DNA of 30,523 nt from an uncultured Chitinophagaceae bacterium. Lineage in GTDB: Bacteria > Bacteroidota > Bacteroidia > Chitinophagales > Chitinophagaceae. This document shows, piece by piece, positions 25,412-30,523 of this stretch (the stretch's first letter is position 1; every line of letters begins with the position of its first letter). A program made the position numbers and the translations under genes. The stretch lies in NCBI GenBank assembly GCA_937900675.1, contig CALCEA010000145.1:1-30523 (forward strand), given 5' to 3'. Below the pieces are notes generated by a model, which did not search any database, was not told where the DNA came from, and was given only the letters and a program-made list of their open reading frames with translations.

Positions 25412-25912
25412 TCAGCGGAATTCTGCCAAAATACGATCGAGGTATTTTTTCTTATAATAATACTCTTTTATTTGCAGCATTGCTTCTTGGGAAATAGAAT
25501 CGATTTGATCCATTTCCAAATAGCCTTTAATAGGTTCCAAGATTTCATCTTGTATGGCTTTAATTTGACTTAAAATGCTTTGTTTGGCTGTTTCATCATC
25601 TGCTTCCATCCATGCCTCATTCAATTCCATCATCTCCATTAAAAAATCGGGGGATAATACATATTTCTCATCCGCATCAATAATCCCTTTCAATTCTAAA
25701 ACATAGGGCATTATTTGGTCTTTATTGTTCAAAAGGGAGAATCCCTTGTTGGCTAAAGCAGATCTTTCCAAAGCCTCATCTTGCTCATATGAATTGCTTT
25801 GAGCAAATTTATCAGGATGGGATGCTCTTTGGATGTCCATAAAAGCTGCCCTTAATTTGTTCGTATCTACTTGAAAACCAATAGGAAGCCCAAATAATTC
25901 AAAATAATTCAT
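25412..25912 (-). CDS. hscB: Fe-S cluster co-chaperone HscB
   Basis: A 166-residue J-type co-chaperone that brings the scaffold IscU to the Hsp70 HscA for transfer of iron-sulfur clusters. Residues 1-75 form the J domain (N-Y-F-E-L-F-G-L-P at the start; His32-Pro33-Asp34), followed by a C-terminal three-helix domain with P-Y-V-L-E-L-K-G and D-F-L-M-E-M-M-E-L-N-E, the IscU-contact region of the family. The length is normal. The ATG at 25912 gives the standard N-terminus. It is divergent from the dehydrogenase gene, with only 34 nt between the two ATGs. No other isc or suf gene is present; the Fe-S enzyme SdhB is encoded about 2 kb away. Confidence 0.93.
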   Translation of the reverse strand: MNYFELFGLPIGFQVDTNKLRAAFMDIQRASHPDKFAQSNSYEQDEALERSALANKGFSLLNNKDQIMPYVLELKGIIDADEKYVLSPDFLMEMMELNEAWMEADDETAKQSILSQIKAIQDEILEPIKGYLEMDQIDSISQEAMLQIKEYYYKKKYLDRILAEFR

Positions 25913-25916
25913 TGTC

Positions 25917-25924
25917 TAATTTCG
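25917..25924 (+). promoter_or_regulatory. Candidate -7 element for the dehydrogenase gene
   Basis: TAATTTCG resembles TAnnTTTG and is the same TAnnTTCG variant seen at 22255. It lies 22 nt before the ATG at 25947. No good -33 element is seen. The whole divergent intergenic space is 34 nt, so promoters must overlap the hscB start. Confidence 0.28.
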
Positions 25925-25946
25925 TATATTGTGTAAAATTACCAAA

Positions 25947-27146
25947 ATGCCGGTACTAGGCCTTATTAAAGAGGGAAAAGTTCCCAGTGACAACAGGGTG
26001 GCATTAACCCCAAAGCAATGTAAGTGGTTGTTAGAGCAACATCCTGATTGGGATATTTTGGTAGAGTCTTCAGCTACTAGATGTTATAAAGATATAGAGT
26101 ACCAAAGAGAGGGTATAAAAGTGGTGGAGGATATTTCTTCAGCAGATATTTTATTTGGGATTAAAGAAGTTCCAAAAACTCAGTTAATTCCAAACAAAAC
26201 TTATTTATTCTTTTCGCATACCAAAAAGGCTCAATCTTTTAATCAAGGGTTGTTTCATGCAATGATGGATAAACAAATAACCCTCATTGATTATGAATGT
26301 TTAGAACATGAAGATGGCCAAAGATTAATTGGATTTGGATTTTTTGCAGGAATTGTTGGTGCCCATAATGGTATTATGGCTTATGGCAATAGAACCAAAG
26401 AGTTTTCATTGGGTAGGGTGAAAGATGTGAAAGATTATATGGAGTTAATTCATACTTATTTTGGTTTAAAATTGCCTCCAATTAAAATAGCAGTTACTGG
26501 TTCTGGAAGGGTAGCTCATGGTATTTTGGAAATCATGAACTTAATGGATGTACAACAAGTAGAGCCTGATGAATTTAAGACAAGAACTTATCCTTATCCA
26601 GTATATGTGCACTTAAAAGGAAAAGATTTATACAAAAGAAAAGACAATGGTTCTTATGAAAGAAATAATTTTCATAATCATCCTGAAGCATACGAATGTC
26701 TTTTTAAAGAATATTTGCCTCATGCAAAAATTTTAATGAATGGTGTGTATTGGGAAAAAGGAATTCCTCCATTATTTACATTGGAAGAGTTGAAGGATGA
26801 AAATTCGGTACTTACAACCATTGCAGATATCACCGATGATGCTTTTGGAAGTGTTCCATGTAATTTAGGCGATGCTACTTCAGATGATCCAATTTATGGT
26901 GTGCAGTTAGATTCTTGTGAAAAATGTAATCCCTATAATTACAATTGTGTAGATATCATGGCAGTGGGTAATTTACCTAATGAATTGCCTAGAGATGCTA
27001 GCCGATTTTTTGGTGAACAATTAATCAAATATGTTTTAGGCGATTTAGTTAAAGGAGGCAATCCAATTATTGAAAAAGCTACGATGCTTAATAAAGGCAA
27101 GTTAACTGAGTATTTTAATTACTTAGCCGAATACGCTCAACACTAA
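25947..27146 (+). CDS. NAD(P)-dependent saccharopine/alanine dehydrogenase-like oxidoreductase
   Basis: A 399-residue cytoplasmic enzyme of the alanine dehydrogenase/PNT family, closest in look to the LYS1-type saccharopine dehydrogenases. Its N-terminal domain has G-L-I-K-E-G-K-V-P-S-D-N-R-V-A-L-T-P, the family's substrate-binding start (Lys and Arg), and F-F-S-H-T near residues 85-90. The Rossmann motif V-T-G-S-G-R-V-A-H-G lies near residues 182-192. A later segment has D-I-T-D-D-A-F-G-S and a Cys cluster (C-E-K-C-N-P-Y-N-Y-N-C) of unknown role. The ATG at 25947 is preferred; the TTG at 25929 would add six residues without family support. Its 3' end overlaps the convergent methyltransferase gene by 4 nt. 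The real substrate (saccharopine, alanine or another amino acid) cannot be settled from sequence alone. Confidence 0.78.
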   Translation: MPVLGLIKEGKVPSDNRVALTPKQCKWLLEQHPDWDILVESSATRCYKDIEYQREGIKVVEDISSADILFGIKEVPKTQLIPNKTYLFFSHTKKAQSFNQGLFHAMMDKQITLIDYECLEHEDGQRLIGFGFFAGIVGAHNGIMAYGNRTKEFSLGRVKDVKDYMELIHTYFGLKLPPIKIAVTGSGRVAHGILEIMNLMDVQQVEPDEFKTRTYPYPVYVHLKGKDLYKRKDNGSYERNNFHNHPEAYECLFKEYLPHAKILMNGVYWEKGIPPLFTLEELKDENSVLTTIADITDDAFGSVPCNLGDATSDDPIYGVQLDSCEKCNPYNYNCVDIMAVGNLPNELPRDASRFFGEQLIKYVLGDLVKGGNPIIEKATMLNKGKLTEYFNYLAEYAQH

Positions 27147-27877
27147 AATTGTAAATAATACTCTTTTAGTAAGCTTTTAAATGCATCTGTATATTCATTG
27201 GTAGGGCCTTTGATATACAACTTATTTCTTTCAATACTAGTTGGCTTTTCTGCAGTTTTTTTAAATTGTAAAAAACTTCTAAAAGGCAATTGCTTTTCTT
27301 TATTAAATACAGTGGTTTCTTCTATTAATTGCAAGCCATTCGCTTCCATTAGTTTTTGCATGGTATATGCACGTATAGAAGGGATGATCACAAAAAACAA
27401 TCCCTGATTGCTAAGTAGTTTGGATACTACTGAAGCAAATGTTTCCCAGGGAAGTGCAGCACTATGTGCCGCTAAATTTTTATTATTATCTGGAGAGGGT
27501 AAATCAGTTTCAAAAAAAGGTGGATTAGAAATAATGCAATCAAATTGATTAGTATAAGATGATGTATAATCTTGAATAGAGGAGTTGATTACAGATAATC
27601 TTTCTTTCCAATCACTTAATGCAAAATTTGAAAATGCTTGTTTTGCTGCATTGGGTTCAATTTCTACTGCAGTGATGGTTCCGTGGTCATTTTTTTGTGC
27701 CACCATCAAACTTAATAAACCAGTACCCGTTCCAATATCTAAAACAGAACCTGCTTTTTGTAAGGCTTCTTTTTGAATAGACCATGCACCAAATAAACAT
27801 GCATCAGTACATACTTTCATTGAAGTATGCTCCTGATGCACGATAAATTTTTTGAACTGAAAATAGGTGTTCGCCAT
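27143..27877 (-). CDS. trmN6: TrmN6-type tRNA1(Val) (adenine37-N6)-methyltransferase
   Basis: A 244-residue SAM-dependent methyltransferase of the YfiC/TrmN6 type, which makes m6A at position 37 of tRNA-Val. Seen motifs: F-Q-F-K-K-F and K-V-C-T-D-A-C-L-F-G-A-W near the start, as usual for this family; D-I-G-T-G-T-G at residues 47-53 (SAM binding); E-I-E-P at 72-75; and N-P-P-F at 118-121, the catalytic motif of N6-adenine methyltransferases. The ATG is at 27877. It begins 10 nt after the sdhB stop on the same strand, so it is probably in the sdh operon. Its stop overlaps that of the convergent dehydrogenase. RNA target specificity is inferred from the family. Confidence 0.87.
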   Translation of the reverse strand: MANTYFQFKKFIVHQEHTSMKVCTDACLFGAWSIQKEALQKAGSVLDIGTGTGLLSLMVAQKNDHGTITAVEIEPNAAKQAFSNFALSDWKERLSVINSSIQDYTSSYTNQFDCIISNPPFFETDLPSPDNNKNLAAHSAALPWETFASVVSKLLSNQGLFFVIIPSIRAYTMQKLMEANGLQLIEETTVFNKEKQLPFRSFLQFKKTAEKPTSIERNKLYIKGPTNEYTDAFKSLLKEYYLQF

Positions 27878-27887
27878 TGAGCAATAA

Positions 27888-28649
27888 CTATTCTGAAGTT
27901 AAGCTTGCACCTAAGTATTCTTTATTCAATCTAGCAATATTTGCAATAGAGATTTCTTTTGGACAAGCTGCTTCACAAGCGCCAGTATTGGTACAAGAAC
28001 CAAAACCTTCTTTATCCATTTGAGCTACCATGTTTAATACACGAGATTTTCTCTCAGGTGCACCTTGTGGTAATAATGCCAAATGAGAAACCTTAGCACT
28101 TAAGAATAACATTGCAGAGCTGTTTTTACATGCAGCAACACAAGCGCCACAACCAATACACATGGCAGATGCAAACGCTTCATCTGCTTTTTCTTTTTCA
28201 ATAGGCAAGCTATTACCGTCTACAGCATTACCTGTATTTACACTAATATATCCACCTGCTTGAATGATTCTATCAAATGCACTTCTGTCAACAGTTAAAT
28301 CTTTTACTATAGGGAAAGAGTTCGCTCTCCATGGTTCGATTGTAATAGTGTCTCCGTCATTGAAGGCGCGCATGTGCAATTGACAAGTTGTATTAGCCTG
28401 CCATGGACCATGAGGCTTACCGTCAATATACAAAGAACACATACCACAAATACCTTCTCTACAATCATGGTCGAAAGCAACTGGCTCGTCTCCTTCAGTA
28501 ATTAATTTTTCATTTAAAACATCCAACATTTCTAAAAATGACATTTCATCTGAGATGCCATTCACTTCGTATGTTTTGAAAGCACCCGCTGTGTTAGCAT
28601 TCTTTTGGCGCCATACTTTTAGTTTTAAATTCAATTCTTTATGTGACAT
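27888..28649 (-). CDS. sdhB: Succinate dehydrogenase/fumarate reductase iron-sulfur subunit
   Basis: A 253-residue subunit that passes electrons from the flavoprotein to the membrane quinone subunit of complex II. The N-terminal [2Fe-2S] ferredoxin domain has Cys63, Cys68, Cys71 and Cys89 (D-C-R-E-G-I-C-G-M-C, then C-Q-L-H-M). The C-terminal domain has Cys164, Cys167, Cys170 and Cys174 (C-I-G-C-G-A-C-V-A-A-C) and Cys219, Cys225 and Cys229, enough for the [4Fe-4S] and [3Fe-4S] clusters. The length matches the short SdhB of Bacteroidota. It lies 36 nt downstream of sdhA and 10 nt upstream of trmN6, on one strand. The cytochrome b subunit is not in the window and is expected upstream of sdhA. 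Confidence 0.96.
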   Translation of the reverse strand: MSHKELNLKLKVWRQKNANTAGAFKTYEVNGISDEMSFLEMLDVLNEKLITEGDEPVAFDHDCREGICGMCSLYIDGKPHGPWQANTTCQLHMRAFNDGDTITIEPWRANSFPIVKDLTVDRSAFDRIIQAGGYISVNTGNAVDGNSLPIEKEKADEAFASAMCIGCGACVAACKNSSAMLFLSAKVSHLALLPQGAPERKSRVLNMVAQMDKEGFGSCTNTGACEAACPKEISIANIARLNKEYLGASLTSE

Positions 28650-28685
28650 ATCTTAAAAGTTATCTGTTAATTAAATGGGTCTTTA

Positions 28686-30523
28686 TTATTTGTAGTTTCT
28701 TTGAGAAGGTTTGATAACATCATACTTCAACTCTTCTTTATGTAATTGCCACTCATGTTCTGCTTTAGCTTCCCATGCTGCTACATACATAAATTTCTCA
28801 TCGTCTCTTAATGCTTCACCATCTGGTGTTTGGTATTCTTCTCTAAAGTGACCACCACAACTTTCTTCTCTGTTTAATGCATCAATACACATTAACTCTC
28901 CTAATTCAATAAAGTCAGCCACACGGTTTGCTTTATCTAATTCAGGATTGAATTCGTTGATATCACCAGGAATTCTAACATCACTCCAGAATTCTTTTTT
29001 CAATGCTTGAACTTCTGCAATAGCTTGCTTTAATCCTTCTGCATTTCTAGCCATACCACATTTGTCCCAGATAATCTTACCTAAACGCTTATGGAAACTT
29101 TCAACGGATTGTTTACCATTAATGTTCTTTAAAGTATGGATTCTTTCTGCAACAGCTTTTTCAGCCGCTTCAAATGCAGGGTGTGTAGTTGGAATAGGTG
29201 CGTTGTAAATTTCGTCTGCTAAATTATTACCCAATGTATAAGGAATTACAAAATAACCATCTGCTAAACCTTGCATCAATGCACTTGCACCTAAACGGTT
29301 GGCACCATGATCACTAAAGTTAGCTTCACCTAATGCATATAAACCTGGTACAGTTGTTTGTAATTCATAATCTACCCATAATCCACCCATAGTATAGTGC
29401 ACAGCTGGATAAATTCTCATTGGAACTTCGTATGGATTTTCTCCTGTGATCTTTGCATACATATCAAACAAGTTGCCATACTTTTCTTTTACAACTTCTT
29501 TACCCATTGCGATAATTTGATCATGGCTAACATTGCTTAAACCTTTTTTGCTTACTTCTGTTTTACCATATCTTTCAATCGCAGCAGCATAATCTAAGTA
29601 AACTGCTTGCTTAGAGGTACCCACACCATATCCAGCATCACATCTTTCTTTAGCAGCTCTTGACGCCACATCTCTTGGAACTAAGTTACCAAAAGCAGGG
29701 TAGCGACGCTCTAAATAATAATCTCTTTCTTCTTCTGGAATATCGTTTGGTTTTCTATCGTCACCTTGTTTTTTTGGAACCCAAATTCTACCATCATTTC
29801 TTAAAGACTCTGACATCAAAGTCAATTTAGATTGATGATCTCCACTCACTGGAATACAAGTTGGGTGAATTTGAGTGAAACAAGGATTCGCAAAAAATGC
29901 TCCTTGCTTATGTGCTTTCCATGCAGCAGTTACATTTGAACCCATTGCATTAGTTGATAAGTAAAATACATTACCATATCCACCAGTACATAATAATACT
30001 GCATATCCAAAATGTCTTTCTAATTCACCAGTAACTAAATTACGAGCAATAATACCTTTTGCTTTACCATCCACTTTAACCACATCTAACATTTCATGGC
30101 GTGCAAACATTTGCACATTACCCAATGCTACTTGACGTTCTAAAGCTTGGTATGCTCCAATCAATAGTTGTTGTCCTGTTTGACCAGCAGCATAGAAAGT
30201 TCTTTGTACTTGTGTACCACCAAAACTTCTATTACTTAATAATCCACCATATTCACGAGCAAAAGGAACACCTTGTGCAACGCATTGGTCAATAATATTT
30301 GCACTCACTTCAGCTAAACGATGCACATTCGCCTCACGAGCTCTATAGTCTCCACCTTTAATAGTATCATAGAAAAGTCTGAAAACGCTATCACCATCAT
30401 TTTGGTAATTCTTAGCAGCGTTAATTCCACCTTGTGCAGCAATAGAGTGTGCACGACGAGGGCTATCTTGAAAACAAAATGCTTTTACTTTATATCCCAT
30501 CTCACCAAGTGATGCTGCAGCAG
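28686..30523 (-). CDS. sdhA: Succinate dehydrogenase/fumarate reductase flavoprotein subunit (partial)
   Basis: The reading frame is open to the window edge, so the N-terminus (about 50 residues, including most of the FAD Rossmann motif) is missing; the visible part begins A-A-A-S-L-G-E-M-G-Y-K-V-K. It oxidises succinate to fumarate in the TCA cycle. The FAD-linking His is in R-R-A-H-S-I-A-A-Q-G-G-I-N-A-A. Other family motifs are R-E-A-N-V-H-R-L-A-E, H-P-T-C-I-P, H-Y-T-M-G-G-L-W-V-D-Y and G-A-N-R-L-G-A-S-A-L. The C-terminal E-E-S-C-G-G-H-F-R-E-E-Y is typical of the Bacteroidota/epsilon-type enzyme. The stop is at 28686 and sdhB follows 36 nt downstream. The internal ATG at 30500 lies within the Rossmann fold and is not the true start. 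Confidence 0.96.
   Translation of the reverse strand, partial: AAASLGEMGYKVKAFCFQDSPRRAHSIAAQGGINAAKNYQNDGDSVFRLFYDTIKGGDYRAREANVHRLAEVSANIIDQCVAQGVPFAREYGGLLSNRSFGGTQVQRTFYAAGQTGQQLLIGAYQALERQVALGNVQMFARHEMLDVVKVDGKAKGIIARNLVTGELERHFGYAVLLCTGGYGNVFYLSTNAMGSNVTAAWKAHKQGAFFANPCFTQIHPTCIPVSGDHQSKLTLMSESLRNDGRIWVPKKQGDDRKPNDIPEEERDYYLERRYPAFGNLVPRDVASRAAKERCDAGYGVGTSKQAVYLDYAAAIERYGKTEVSKKGLSNVSHDQIIAMGKEVVKEKYGNLFDMYAKITGENPYEVPMRIYPAVHYTMGGLWVDYELQTTVPGLYALGEANFSDHGANRLGASALMQGLADGYFVIPYTLGNNLADEIYNAPIPTTHPAFEAAEKAVAERIHTLKNINGKQSVESFHKRLGKIIWDKCGMARNAEGLKQAIAEVQALKKEFWSDVRIPGDINEFNPELDKANRVADFIELGELMCIDALNREESCGGHFREEYQTPDGEALRDDEKFMYVAAWEAKAEHEWQLHKEELKYDVIKPSQRNYK

Noticed and set aside
25026..25573. 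Overlapping short open frames across the intergenic island and tRNA-Leu
   Set aside because: They run through the tRNA and its terminator, show no known motif and overlap one another on both strands.

Overview
The window is a chromosomal segment of an AT-rich member of the Bacteroidota. The evidence is a type IX secretion (T9SS) cargo, a PorP/SprF protein, signal peptides ending in Ala-Gln or Ser-Gln, few Shine-Dalgarno sequences, and -7 elements of the TAnnTTCG/TAnnTTTG type. The flavour of the genes (OmpA and PD40 proteins, paired DUF1680 glycosidases, a DUF4964/5127/4965 protein) suggests Chitinophagaceae or a close relative, but that placement is an inference.

Region 1 (118-12095) is a T9SS surface module on the + strand: a 2849-residue Ser/Thr/Asn-rich adhesin with a type B (CHU_C) C-terminal sorting domain, then a PorP/SprF-like outer membrane protein, then a PD40-OmpA protein. 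The genes are 3 and 2 nt apart, and the second and third start with TTG and GTG. A strong hairpin terminator at 12066-12095 closes the unit.

Region 2 (12124-22243) is a tight four-gene + strand operon of exported carbohydrate-active proteins, with gaps of 11, 9 and 5 nt. It encodes a glycosidase-like protein with a C-terminal SUMF1/FGE-like domain that lacks the FGE cysteines, a GH127 beta-L-arabinofuranosidase, a longer GH146-type DUF1680 enzyme, and a fusion of a GtaA-like (DUF4964/5127/4965) protein to a complete aldose 1-epimerase. No SusC/SusD pair or regulator lies in the window. Together these look like a periplasmic pathway that releases and mutarotates arabinose or a related sugar from beta-L-arabinofuranosylated glycans. 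This is the best candidate for an undescribed system here.

Region 3 (22281-25101) holds a small J-domain/KTSC protein and a full catalase-peroxidase KatG with its own terminator. Between the KatG terminator and a tRNA-Leu(CAA) terminator lies a GC-rich, hairpin-dense intergenic island (25102-25254) with an 18-bp direct repeat.

Region 4 (25287-30523) is core metabolism: tRNA-Leu and hscB on the - strand, a Lys1/alanine dehydrogenase-like oxidoreductase on +, and a - strand series sdhA (cut by the window edge), sdhB and a TrmN6-type methyltransferase. The oxidoreductase and the methyltransferase converge with overlapping stop codons.
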